The translations under genes and the position numbers were made by a program. The notes below the pieces were generated by a model, which did no database searches, was not told where the DNA came from, and saw only the letters and a program-made list of their open reading frames with translations. Below are positions 17,214-24,963 of a stretch of 64,000 nucleotides of DNA, piece after piece; position 1 is the stretch's first letter, and every line of letters starts with the position of its first letter. Origin of the DNA: Sphingomonas adhaesiva (GTDB lineage: Bacteria > Pseudomonadota > Alphaproteobacteria > Sphingomonadales > Sphingomonadaceae); NCBI RefSeq assembly GCF_036946125.1, contig NZ_JAQIJT010000002.1, forward strand, positions 1,176,001 to 1,240,000, written 5' to 3'.

Positions 17214-18416
17214 ATGGATCAACTTTCCACGAACGAACGCGCCGCCGTCGAGCGGATCGACGCGCCCGCGATGCTGGCCCGGGTCGAGCGCTGGGCGGCG
17301 GTGAACAGCGGCACGCGCCACGTCGCGGGCTGTGCGACGATGGCGGGGCTGCTGGCGGATGCCTTCGCCGCGCTGCCGGGCGAGGTGAGGCTGGTCGAGC
17401 CGGCGGCGGCGCACAGCGTGGGCGCGGACGGCGTCGTCTCCGCGCTGGAGCATGGCCGCCACCTGCACCTGAGCGTGCGCCCCGACGCGGCGGTGCGGGT
17501 GCTGCTGACGGGGCATATGGATACGGTCTATCCGGTCGATCACCCCTTCCAGACGGTGGCGTGGCGCGAGCCGGGCGTGCTGGGCGGTCCCGGCGTAGCG
17601 GATATGAAGGGCGGGCTGGCGCTGATGCTGGAGGCGCTGCTGGCGATCGAGGCGTCGGATTGCGCGATCGGCTATGACGTGGTCATCAATTCGGACGAGG
17701 AGACCGGCTCCTTCTCCTCCGCCGCGCTGCTGGCGGAGGCGGCGCGCGGCAAGGTCGCGGCGCTCACCTACGAGCCGTCGCTGCCCGACGGGACGCTGGC
17801 GGGAGCGCGCGGCGGCACGGGCAATTTCTCGATCATCGTGCGCGGGCGCGCGGCCCATGCCGGGCGCAATCCGGAGGATGGACGCAACGCGGTCGCCGCG
17901 GCGGCGGCCCTGGCGGTGCGGCTGCACGCCGCGCGCTCGCCACGGCTGGCGGTGAACCCGGCGCGGGTCGATGGCGGCGGGCCGAACAACGTCGTCCCCG
18001 ACCTGGCGATCCTGCGCATCAACTTCCGCCCCAGGGATGCCGACGAGATCGCGCGCGCCGGTGACATGATCCGCGACACGGTGGCGGCGGTGACGGCGGA
18101 ATATGACGTCGCGATCGAGGTGCACGGCGGGTTCAACCGCCCGCCCAAGCCGATCGACGCCGGCGCCGCGCGCCTCTTCGCCACGGTCCGCGATGCGGGC
18201 GCGGCGCTGGGTCAGGCGATCGCGTGGCGCGACACCGGCGGAGTGTGCGACGGCAACAACATCGCCGCCTGCGGCGTGCCCGTGGTCGACACGATGGGCG
18301 CGCGCGGCGGGGCGATCCATTCGAGCGAGGAGTTCCTGATCGTGGACAGTCTGGGCGAGCGCGCGGCGCTCTCCGCGGTGACGCTGCTGCGGATCGCGGC
18401 CGGGGGGATGGCATGA
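17214..18416 (+). CDS. M20-family metallohydrolase in the arginine succinyltransferase operon
   Basis: A 400-residue zinc amidohydrolase/peptidase of the M20 (ArgE/DapE/CPG2) family. Metal-binding landmarks are TGHMDTVYP (about residue 101), GVADMKGGLA, the catalytic Glu in NSDEETGSFSS, and GRAAHAGRNPEDGRNA of the lid domain. Its stop overlaps the astA start (ATGA), so it is likely made with AstA and AstB. M20 enzymes hydrolyse N-acyl amino acids, so it may act on N-succinylglutamate or N-succinylornithine in this pathway. This is inference from context. No AstC, AstD or AstE is in the window. Confidence 0.88.
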   Translation: MDQLSTNERAAVERIDAPAMLARVERWAAVNSGTRHVAGCATMAGLLADAFAALPGEVRLVEPAAAHSVGADGVVSALEHGRHLHLSVRPDAAVRVLLTGHMDTVYPVDHPFQTVAWREPGVLGGPGVADMKGGLALMLEALLAIEASDCAIGYDVVINSDEETGSFSSAALLAEAARGKVAALTYEPSLPDGTLAGARGGTGNFSIIVRGRAAHAGRNPEDGRNAVAAAAALAVRLHAARSPRLAVNPARVDGGGPNNVVPDLAILRINFRPRDADEIARAGDMIRDTVAAVTAEYDVAIEVHGGFNRPPKPIDAGAARLFATVRDAGAALGQAIAWRDTGGVCDGNNIAACGVPVVDTMGARGGAIHSSEEFLIVDSLGERAALSAVTLLRIAAGGMA

Positions 18417-19432
18417 CGTTCGTGGTGCGTGCGGCGCAGGACGACGACCTGCGCCACCTGTACGAAATGGCGAAGCTGACCGGCGGCGGGTTCACCAACC
18501 TGCCCGCGGATCGCACCGCGCTGACCAACAAGCTGGCGCTGAGCCGCGCCGCCTTCGGGCGCGACGATACGACGCTGGCGGATGAGCATTTCGTGCTGAT
18601 GCTCGAGAATACCGCCAACGGCGAGGTGCGCGGGACGAGCCAGCTCATCACGCACGTCGGGCAGAAGCATCCCTTCTACAGCTATCGCATCGGCACGCTG
18701 ACGCAGCACAGCCGCGAGCTGGAGCGGACGTTCCGCGCGGAGATGCTGTCGCTGACCACCGATCTGGAGGGGGCGAGCGAGGTCGGCGGGCTGTTCCTCC
18801 ACCCCGGCGAGCGCGCCGGCGGGCTCGGGCTGCTGCTGGCGCGCAGCCGCTACCTGTTCATCCGCGCGCACCGGCCGCGCTTCGCGGACCGGGTGCTGGC
18901 GGAGCTTCGCGGCGTGATCGACGAGGCGGGGGGCTCGCCGTTCTGGGACGGTCTGGCGGGGCGCTTCTTCGGGATGAATTTTCAGGCCGCGGACGAGTTC
19001 AACGCCATCAACGGGCATCAGTTCATCGCCGACCTGATGCCCAAGCATCCGATCTATACCGCGATGCTGTCGGAGACGGCGCGCGCGGCGATCGGGATGC
19101 CGCATCCGTCGGGACGCGCGGCGATGAGAATGCTGGAAAACGAGGGCTTTGCCTTCGAAAGCTATATCGACATCTTCGATGGCGGGCCGACCATGACTGC
19201 GCGCACCGACCAGGTCCGCACGATCAAGGAGGCGCGCGACGGCACGGTCGCCGCGGTCGGCGACGTCCCCGGCGGGACCGAGGCGCTGGTGGCGACCGGG
19301 CGGCTGACCGCGTTCCGCTGCGCTTATGGTCAGGTCCATGGCGACGGCGACCGCGTGACGCTGTCGTCCGCCGCGGCGCAGGCGCTGGGGGTGGAGCCCG
19401 GTGAGACGATCAGCTGGATCGGGCGGATATGA
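18413..19432 (+). CDS. astA: Arginine N-succinyltransferase
   Basis: First step of the AST arginine degradation pathway: succinyl-CoA plus arginine gives N2-succinylarginine. The protein has 339 residues, a single polypeptide of the GNAT-like AstA family. Landmarks are the N-terminal FVVRAAQDDDLRHLYEMAKL, then GGGFTNLPAD, EVGGLFLHPGERAGGLG, FFGMNFQAADEFNAINGHQF and MPKHPIYTAMLSE. ATG 18413 overlaps the preceding stop, and its own stop overlaps astB, giving a tightly coupled M20-astA-astB unit. Confidence 0.96.
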   Translation: MTFVVRAAQDDDLRHLYEMAKLTGGGFTNLPADRTALTNKLALSRAAFGRDDTTLADEHFVLMLENTANGEVRGTSQLITHVGQKHPFYSYRIGTLTQHSRELERTFRAEMLSLTTDLEGASEVGGLFLHPGERAGGLGLLLARSRYLFIRAHRPRFADRVLAELRGVIDEAGGSPFWDGLAGRFFGMNFQAADEFNAINGHQFIADLMPKHPIYTAMLSETARAAIGMPHPSGRAAMRMLENEGFAFESYIDIFDGGPTMTARTDQVRTIKEARDGTVAAVGDVPGGTEALVATGRLTAFRCAYGQVHGDGDRVTLSSAAAQALGVEPGETISWIGRI

Positions 19433-20685
19433 GCGAGCTGCGCGAGATCAATTTCGACGGGATCGTGGGGCCGAGCCACAATTATGCGGGCCTCAGCCCC
19501 GGCAATCTGGCCGCGACGGGCAACGCCGGCGCGGCGTCGCATCCGCGTGCCGCGGCGCTTCAGGGCGTGGCGAAGATGCGCGCCAATCTGGCGCTGGGGC
19601 TGGTGCAGGGGGTGTTCGTCCCCCACCCCCGCCCCGACCATGCGTGGCTGGCGACGCTGCACACGAACTTCGCCGATGCCGATACCTTCCTGAAGGCGCG
19701 GGCGCTGTCGGCCTCCGCGATGTGGGCGGCGAATGCGGCCACCGTGTCGCCCGCGCCGGACTGCGGCGACGGGCGCTGTCACCTGACCGTCGCCAATCTG
19801 GTGACGATGCCGCATCGCAGCCACGAATGGCCCGCGACGCTCGCGCAACTGCGCCTCGCCTTCGCCGATCCGGCGTTCGCGGTGCACGCCCCCATCCCCG
19901 CCCCGTTCGGCGACGAAGGGGCGGCGAACCACATGCGGCTGGCCGACCGGCACGGCGCGGGCGGTATCGAGCTGTTCGTCTATGGCAGCGGGGGCGGCCC
20001 CTTCCCCGCGCGCCAGCATCTGGAGGCATGCCGCGCGGTGGCGCGCGCGCACCGGCTCGATCCCGCACGCGTGCTGTACGTCGAGCAATCCCCGCAGGCG
20101 ATCGCCGCGGGCGCGTTTCACAACGACGTGGTCGCGGTGGCGAACGAGCGCATTCTGTTCGCGCATGAGCAGGCGTTCGCCGATCGCGACGCGACCCATG
20201 CCGCGATCCGCGCGCTGATGCCCGAGGTGGAGATCGTCGAGGTGCCCGCCGCGGCGGTGTCGCTGGCGGATGCGATCGGCTCGTATCTGTTCAATGCGCA
20301 ACTGGTGACGCCCGCGGACGGCGCGCCGACGCTGATCGTCCCGGGCGAGGCGTGCGACAATGCGCGCGTGTGGCAGTGGTTGCAGGGGCATCTCGCCGGC
20401 AACGGCGCGATCCGCCGGGTCGAGGTGGTCGACGTGCGCGAGTCGATGGCCAATGGCGGCGGGCCCGCGTGCCTGCGGCTGCGCGTGGTGGCGGACCCCG
20501 CGACGATCGACCCGCGCTTCCTGGTGGACGATGCCAGGCTGGACCGGATAGCCGACGTGATCGAGCGTCATTGGCCCGAGACGATCCAGGCGGAGGCGAT
20601 CGGCGATCCGGCGCTGATCGCACGGATCGAGACGGCGCATCGGGCGCTGCTGGAGGCGATGGAGCTGGCGGAGCTGCTGGACTGA
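19429..20685 (+). CDS. astB: N-succinylarginine dihydrolase
   Basis: Second AST step: hydrolyses N2-succinylarginine to succinylornithine, ammonia and CO2. The protein has 418 residues of the guanidino-modifying fold. It begins EINFDGIVGPSHNYAGLSPGN, then has FVPHPRPDHAWL, SAMWAANAATVSP, LFVYGSGGG, and FHNDVVAVANERILF with the catalytic His, and the active-site Cys region ending GGGPACLRLRVV. ATG 19429 overlaps the astA stop. No later pathway genes follow, so the rest of the pathway must be encoded elsewhere. Confidence 0.96.
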   Translation: MSELREINFDGIVGPSHNYAGLSPGNLAATGNAGAASHPRAAALQGVAKMRANLALGLVQGVFVPHPRPDHAWLATLHTNFADADTFLKARALSASAMWAANAATVSPAPDCGDGRCHLTVANLVTMPHRSHEWPATLAQLRLAFADPAFAVHAPIPAPFGDEGAANHMRLADRHGAGGIELFVYGSGGGPFPARQHLEACRAVARAHRLDPARVLYVEQSPQAIAAGAFHNDVVAVANERILFAHEQAFADRDATHAAIRALMPEVEIVEVPAAAVSLADAIGSYLFNAQLVTPADGAPTLIVPGEACDNARVWQWLQGHLAGNGAIRRVEVVDVRESMANGGGPACLRLRVVADPATIDPRFLVDDARLDRIADVIERHWPETIQAEAIGDPALIARIETAHRALLEAMELAELLD

Positions 20686-20858
20686 CGATGCCGCCGCCGC
20701 CGGAGGGACTGCGCCGACCCCGGTTCCACGGATGACACTCTTGCAAAGGTCCCGCCTCCGCCGGGGTCGGGTGGGCGGGTTGCGCGCGATGAAGCTGTCG
20801 GTCCCGATGGCGCCCCCGCCCCTTCGACGAGCGGGACATGGCGGGCGAGAGGCGGTAC

Positions 20859-20881
20859 ACCTGTCGAATTAACTGACAGGT
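20859..20881 (+). promoter_or_regulatory. Perfect 7-bp inverted repeat ahead of a small membrane-protein gene
   Basis: ACCTGTC (20859-20865) and GACAGGT (20875-20881) are perfect inverted arms around the AT-rich spacer GAATTAACT. It ends 12 bases before the ATG at 20893. It could be an operator or an RNA hairpin that hides the AGG of a ribosome site. The binding protein is unknown. Confidence 0.4.
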
Positions 20882-20892
20882 AACCATGAGCG

Positions 20893-21174
20893 ATGGCGAA
20901 GGATCGACGTATTTCCGCCCCTGGCACGCTCCTTGCGATGTTGCGGGGCATGTGGACCCGCCTCGCCCGCCTGTTCGTCATCAAGACCCGGTTCGAGGCG
21001 TTCCTCGTGATCTACGCGCTCGGAGCGGGCGCGGTGGAGCGGGGGATGGGGTATCTCCATCGCTTTCCGGGGACGCAGGGCTGGATCCTGTTCCTCGCCT
21101 GCACCGCCGCGGTGTTCATGGCCGGGGGCAAGATCCTCGACGCGGTGACCTACGAACAGGAACGGGCGGGCTGA
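20893..21174 (+). CDS. Small two-helix membrane protein, unknown function
   Basis: A 93-residue protein with a basic N-terminus and two hydrophobic segments (AFLVIYALGAGAVERG and GWILFLACTAAVFMAGG) joined by a short loop (MGYLHRFPGTQ). It is probably an inner-membrane protein. The start is uncertain: ATG 20893 has a distant AGG, while in-frame ATGs at 20938 and 20950 would give 78 or 74 residues and still keep both helices. I know no function. The gap 20686-20892 before it carries a CCTCCGCCGGGG-type repeat fragment and the inverted repeat at 20859. Confidence 0.7.
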   Translation: MAKDRRISAPGTLLAMLRGMWTRLARLFVIKTRFEAFLVIYALGAGAVERGMGYLHRFPGTQGWILFLACTAAVFMAGGKILDAVTYEQERAG

Positions 21175-21220
21175 CGCTACGATAGAACCGCGCGGCATAC
21201 CGCACGCGCGAACGCCTCTT

Positions 21221-21238
21221 GATACGTTGTAACATTTC
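21221..21238 (+). promoter_or_regulatory. Putative Zur box upstream of the ZnuD-like receptor
   Basis: GATACGTTGTAACATTTC carries the GTTRYAAC core with AT-rich flanks, close to the alphaproteobacterial Zur palindrome (ATGTTATAACAT type). It lies 19 bases before the first possible start codon (21258), where a zinc-bound repressor would block initiation. The downstream gene is a ZnuD-like receptor, which fits. Confidence 0.5.
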
Positions 21239-21269
21239 TTTATCAGGCGGGGCGATCATGGAGTCGCCG

Positions 21270-23405
21270 ATGAAAACCTTGCTGCTCGCCGCTGTCGCCC
21301 CCCTCGCCCTTGCCCCGGTCACCGTCGCCCTGCCCGCCGCCGCGCAGGACGCGCGACAGGCCGACCCGCACCGTTCCGACGACATCATCGTCTCCGCGCC
21401 GATCCGGCAGAGCGAGGCGGACGTGCTCCAGGGGACCTCGGTGCTGGCGGGCGAGAACCTGACGCGCGAACTGCGCTCCACCATCGGCGAGACGCTGGCG
21501 CGGCTGCCGGGCGTGTCCTCCACCTCGTTCGGTCCGAACGCGTCGCGCCCGATCCTGCGCGGTTTCCAGGGCGACCGCATCCGCGTGCTGACCGACGGGA
21601 TCGGCTCGATCGACGTGTCCAACACCTCGGTCGACCATGCCGTCATCATCGATCCGCTGCTGTCGGAACGGGTCGAGGTGCTGCGCGGGCCGGCGGCGCT
21701 GCTGTACGGCTCGTCCGCGGTGGGCGGCGTGGTCAACGTGGTCGACCGGCGTATCCCGCGCTCGCTGCCGGAGAAGGGCTACCGCGTCGACGCGATCGCC
21801 AATTACGGCAGCGCGGCCGACGAGCGGTCGGTCGCGGGGTCGGCCGAGGCGGTCGTGGCGGGGCCGCTGGTGCTCCACGTCGACGGCTCCTACCTGAAGG
21901 CGGACGACCTGCGCATCGGCGGCTTCGTGCTGTCGCGGCAGGCGCGGCGTGAGGCGCTCGCCTCGGTCGGGGCGCCGCAGCCCGGTGCCGACGAGCCGAT
22001 CGACTTCGCTGCCAATGCCGCGCTGCGCGGCCGGCTGCCCAATACCGCGGCGGAGACGTGGACCGCGGGCGCGGGCGCGGCGATCGTCACCGATGGCGGG
22101 ACGCTGGGCGTCTCCTATGGTCATTACGACAGCCTGTACGGCCTGCCGGTGCGCTATGCGACGCAGCCGGGCCAGGAACAGGAAGCGCCGCGGCTGGACG
22201 TGGTGCAGAACCGCTACGACCTGCGCGCGGAGGTGACTCCGCACGGCAGCGTGATCGACGCGATCCGCTTGCGCGCGGCGCACGCCAACTATCGCCATTT
22301 CGAACTGGAAGAGGACGGCGCGGTCGGCACCGCCTTCTATAACAAGGGTCTGGAGGGCCGGCTGGAGGTCGTCCAGGCGAAGCGCGGCGGCTGGCAGGGT
22401 GCGAGCGGCGCGCAATATTTCAGCCGCGCGTTCAACGTGGTCGGCGACGAAGCCTTCCTGCCGCGCAACGACACCCAACAGGTCGGGCTCTTCACGCTGC
22501 AGCAATATGACGACGGCCGCTTCAAGGCCGAGGGCGGCGTGCGCTACGAGAATACGGTGCTGAGCGGAAAGCCGCTGAACGACGACCGCGGTTTCTTCGC
22601 GGGGCAGCGCCGGTTCGATACGTGGTCCGGCTCGATCGGCGCGGGCTATGCGCTGGCGGACGGGGTGCGGATCGGGCTGAACGGCTCGCGCACCGAGCGC
22701 GCGCCGTCCGCGGAGGAACTGTTCGCCAACGGTCCGCACGCCGGTACGCAGGCGTACGAGCTCGGCAATCCCGACTTCCGCGCGGAGAAGTCGTGGGGGC
22801 TGGAAGCGACGTTCCATGCGCACAGCGACACGTTCAGCCTGGATGCGTCGGCCTATTACAACTGGTTCGACGACTACATCTACGAGACGCGCGTCGCCGA
22901 TGCCGTGTGCGAGGCAGCGACGCCGTCGGGCGACATCGATGGCCTGCCCTGCTTCCAGTACAGCCAGGCGAAGGCGCGCTACTACGGGTTCGAGGCGGAT
23001 GCCTCCGCGCGGCTGGCGACGGTCGGCGCGCACACGATCACCGCGGACCTGATGGGCGATTACGTCCACGCGACCGTCGTCGATCGCAGCCCCGTGCCGC
23101 GCATCCCGCCGCTGCGCGTGCTGGGCGGGCTGGAGGCGCGCAGCGACACCAGCAGCGCACGGGTCGAGGTGGAACATGCCTTCGCCCAGCGCCGCGTGGC
23201 GCCGCTGGAGACGACGACGGACGGCTATACGATGGTCAATGCGTCGCTGTCGTTCCGGCCGTGGGGATCCGGCGACCGGCGCAGCATCCTGCTGGCGGCG
23301 AACAATATCTTCGACGTCGAGGCGCGGCGGTCGACGAGCGTGCTGAAGGATTTCGCGCCGCTGGCGGGACGCGACATCCGCGTGACGCTGCGAGTGGGAA
23401 TCTGA
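21270..23405 (+). CDS. TonB-dependent receptor, ZnuD-like (probable zinc uptake)
   Basis: Outer-membrane TonB-dependent transporter of about 711 residues. A signal peptide (MKTLLLAAVAPLALAPVTV) ends near AAAQDA. The plug domain follows (DDIIVSAP, TIGETLARLPGVSS, SRPILRGFQGDRIRVLTDG, LRGPAALLYGSSAVGGVVNV), then a beta barrel. The SVDHAVIIDPLLSERVEVLR and FYNKGLEGRLEV segments resemble ZnuD receptors of Neisseria-type zinc uptake. It lacks the long His-rich loops of classical ZnuD. ATG 21270 has GGAG six bases upstream; ATG 21258 is also possible. A Zur-like site lies upstream. Zinc specificity is inferred. Confidence 0.88.
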   Translation: MKTLLLAAVAPLALAPVTVALPAAAQDARQADPHRSDDIIVSAPIRQSEADVLQGTSVLAGENLTRELRSTIGETLARLPGVSSTSFGPNASRPILRGFQGDRIRVLTDGIGSIDVSNTSVDHAVIIDPLLSERVEVLRGPAALLYGSSAVGGVVNVVDRRIPRSLPEKGYRVDAIANYGSAADERSVAGSAEAVVAGPLVLHVDGSYLKADDLRIGGFVLSRQARREALASVGAPQPGADEPIDFAANAALRGRLPNTAAETWTAGAGAAIVTDGGTLGVSYGHYDSLYGLPVRYATQPGQEQEAPRLDVVQNRYDLRAEVTPHGSVIDAIRLRAAHANYRHFELEEDGAVGTAFYNKGLEGRLEVVQAKRGGWQGASGAQYFSRAFNVVGDEAFLPRNDTQQVGLFTLQQYDDGRFKAEGGVRYENTVLSGKPLNDDRGFFAGQRRFDTWSGSIGAGYALADGVRIGLNGSRTERAPSAEELFANGPHAGTQAYELGNPDFRAEKSWGLEATFHAHSDTFSLDASAYYNWFDDYIYETRVADAVCEAATPSGDIDGLPCFQYSQAKARYYGFEADASARLATVGAHTITADLMGDYVHATVVDRSPVPRIPPLRVLGGLEARSDTSSARVEVEHAFAQRRVAPLETTTDGYTMVNASLSFRPWGSGDRRSILLAANNIFDVEARRSTSVLKDFAPLAGRDIRVTLRVGI

Positions 23406-23406
23406 C

Positions 23407-23515
23407 CGTCGTTCCCGCCTCCGCGGGGATGACGGAGGGGGGGAGCGGGGTGCCCCTCCCCACAGGCCTCGCGAAGGAAGCGGGCCCCCGGCTCAAGGCC
23501 GGGGTGACGGGGCCG
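23407..23515. repeat. Hairpin repeats between convergent genes
   Basis: The gap between the receptor and the SDR gene holds CGTTCCCGCCTCCGCGGGGA at its left end and CCCCCGGCTCAAGGCCGGGG near 23487-23506. Both are GC-rich hairpins of the dispersed intergenic type. Lying between two convergent stops, they could end transcription from both sides, though no T-run follows. Confidence 0.55.
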
Positions 23516-24304
23516 TCAGCGTGCCGGCACCGTCAGCGCATCCGCGCTGGCGTCGCCCAGGTCGTTGCCGCCGTCGACGTTCATGATGATGCCGGTGATG
23601 TATTTCGCCGCCGGGCTGGACAGGAACATCGCCGCCTCGGCGATATCGGCCTTGGTGCCGTAATCGCGCAGCGCCAGCGTCTTCTTGATCTTCGCCTCGC
23701 GCGCGGGATCGGCGAGGCGGCGCATCCCCTCGGTATCCGCGATCGGACCGGGCGAGATGGCGTTGACGCGGACGCCCGCGGGCCCCCATTCCAGCGCCAG
23801 GCACTGGGTCACCATGTTGACCCCCGCCTTCGCCGCGCAGGCATGGATCTGATAGGGCGAGGGATGGACCGCCTGTCCCGCGGTGATCGCGATCAGCGAC
23901 GCGCCCGGCTTGGTCAGATGGTCCCAGCTGGCGCGGAAGACGTTGAACGTGCCGAGCAGGTCGATGTCGATCACGGTCTTGAACGCATTGGCGCTGACGC
24001 CGAGCGCGGGCGCGAGGAAATTGCCCGCCGCCCCCGATACCAGCACGTCGACCGGGCCGTGCGCGGCCACCGCCTGCGTGAAGGCGGCCTCCAGCCCGGC
24101 ATAGTCGCGCACGTCGCAGGCGATGCCGAGCGCGGTGGCGCCGGTATCGCGAATGCCCTGCGCCGCCGCCTCGATCTTTTCCGCGCTCCGGCTGAGGATC
24201 GTCACCTTCGCGCCGGCCGCCGCGAAGGCGTGCGCGATCTCCAGGTTGATGCCGCTGGATGCACCGGCCACGAACACGTGCCGGCCGCCGAAATCGCCCA
24301 TCAT
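23516..24304 (-). CDS. 2,4-dienoyl-CoA reductase-like SDR
   Basis: A 262-residue short-chain dehydrogenase. The cofactor motif is GASSGINLEIA (about residues 12-22). The middle region VLVSGAAGNFLAPA and NAFKTVIDIDLLGTFNVFRA, with QIHACAAKAGVNMVTQCLAL and EWGPAGVRVNAISPGPI, matches the peroxisomal-type 2,4-dienoyl-CoA reductases better than generic SDRs. As in that group, the usual YxxxK pair is altered: Tyr is shifted (PYQIHACAAK). It would help oxidise unsaturated fatty acids. The ATG at 24304 follows GGGAGAG, and a palindrome sits just upstream. Confidence 0.85.
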   Translation of the reverse strand: MMGDFGGRHVFVAGASSGINLEIAHAFAAAGAKVTILSRSAEKIEAAAQGIRDTGATALGIACDVRDYAGLEAAFTQAVAAHGPVDVLVSGAAGNFLAPALGVSANAFKTVIDIDLLGTFNVFRASWDHLTKPGASLIAITAGQAVHPSPYQIHACAAKAGVNMVTQCLALEWGPAGVRVNAISPGPIADTEGMRRLADPAREAKIKKTLALRDYGTKADIAEAAMFLSSPAAKYITGIIMNVDGGNDLGDASADALTVPAR

Positions 24305-24312
24305 CGCTCTCC

Positions 24313-24328
24313 CTTTACGTCGGTAAAG
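24313..24328 (-). promoter_or_regulatory. 16-bp palindrome at the dienoyl-CoA reductase-like gene
   Basis: CTTTACGTCGGTAAAG has perfect 6-base arms (CTTTAC/GTAAAG) around GTCG and lies 9 bases upstream of the start codon at 24304. It shares a TTACGT core with the LiuR-like site at 4624-4639. It may be an operator for a fatty-acid or acyl-CoA responsive repressor; the regulator is unknown. Confidence 0.4.
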
Positions 24329-24387
24329 GATGCCGCGTCGCGCGGCGGGGCGCAAGTCGATCGTTTTAGAAACCGCGCTTCACTGGA

Positions 24388-24471
24388 TGGTACGGGCGGT
24401 CGGACTCGAACCGACATGTATTGCTACGGCGGATTTTGAGTCCGCTGCGTCTACCATTCCGCCACGCCCGC
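24388..24471 (-). tRNA. tRNA-Leu (anticodon CAA)
   Basis: On the minus strand the gene begins GCGGGCGTGGCGGAATGGT and ends CGCCCGTACCA, so CCA is encoded. The anticodon loop CTCAAAA sits on a GCGGA/TCCGC stem and gives CAA, decoding UUG. The variable arm is long, as in class II tRNAs, and the T-arm is GTCGGTTCGAGTCCGAC. The first acceptor pair is G1-U72 rather than G-C. Length is 84 bases. Confidence 0.95.
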
Positions 24472-24549
24472 GTGAAGGAGCGCGCGCCTTGCCACGACTG
24501 TGGCCCGCGCGTCCAGAGGGGAGTTGGCGCGACCGGCTCCAGGCGGCCC

Positions 24550-24876
24550 TCAGCGGCCGGCCCCGCCGTCATCCTGGATCAGATCGGGGTCGATGGCATG
24601 ATCGAACGCGATCCCGGCGCGTCCCTCGGTCTGCCAGACGACACGGCCCGGCACCCAGCCGGCCTGCGGCAACTCGACCTCGACCGCGCTGTCCGGCGCG
24701 ATCGCGTGCGGCAGTTCCACCATCAACCCGCCGGCGGAAAAGTTGCGGACCCGGACCTCGAAACCGTCATGACCCACCAGCCGCAGCTGGGCGATGGCGA
24801 AAACGCTGCGGCGACCGCCGACGGGGTCGGCTGCTGGTGTGGACTCATTGAACACGTCTCGGTCGATTCGTCCCAT
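24550..24876 (-). CDS. PilZ-domain protein
   Basis: A 108-residue (from ATG 24876) small PilZ-like protein, possibly a c-di-GMP receptor. The body has RRSVFAIAQLRLVG, VRNFSAGGLMVELPHAI and GWVPGRVVWQTEGRAGIAFD, the usual strands of single-domain PilZ proteins in sphingomonads. The RxxxR motif is only partly visible (GRRS), so ligand binding is uncertain. ATG 24876 has GAGAG upstream; an ATG at 24897 adds 7 residues without a ribosome site. A second small PilZ gene lies at 31530. Confidence 0.8.
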   Translation of the reverse strand: MGRIDRDVFNESTPAADPVGGRRSVFAIAQLRLVGHDGFEVRVRNFSAGGLMVELPHAIAPDSAVEVELPQAGWVPGRVVWQTEGRAGIAFDHAIDPDLIQDDGGAGR

Positions 24877-24963
24877 TGCTCTCACCGCGGATTCCATGGC
24901 GGTCGAGTAACGCGTTCCTGGTAAACACGAAATTAAACCCGCGCCGATTCGCGACGAAGCGCC

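Noticed and set aside
20886..21185. An alternative frame starting at ATG 20886
   Set aside because: It is Arg/Pro/Gly-rich and overlaps the frame with two clear membrane helices.
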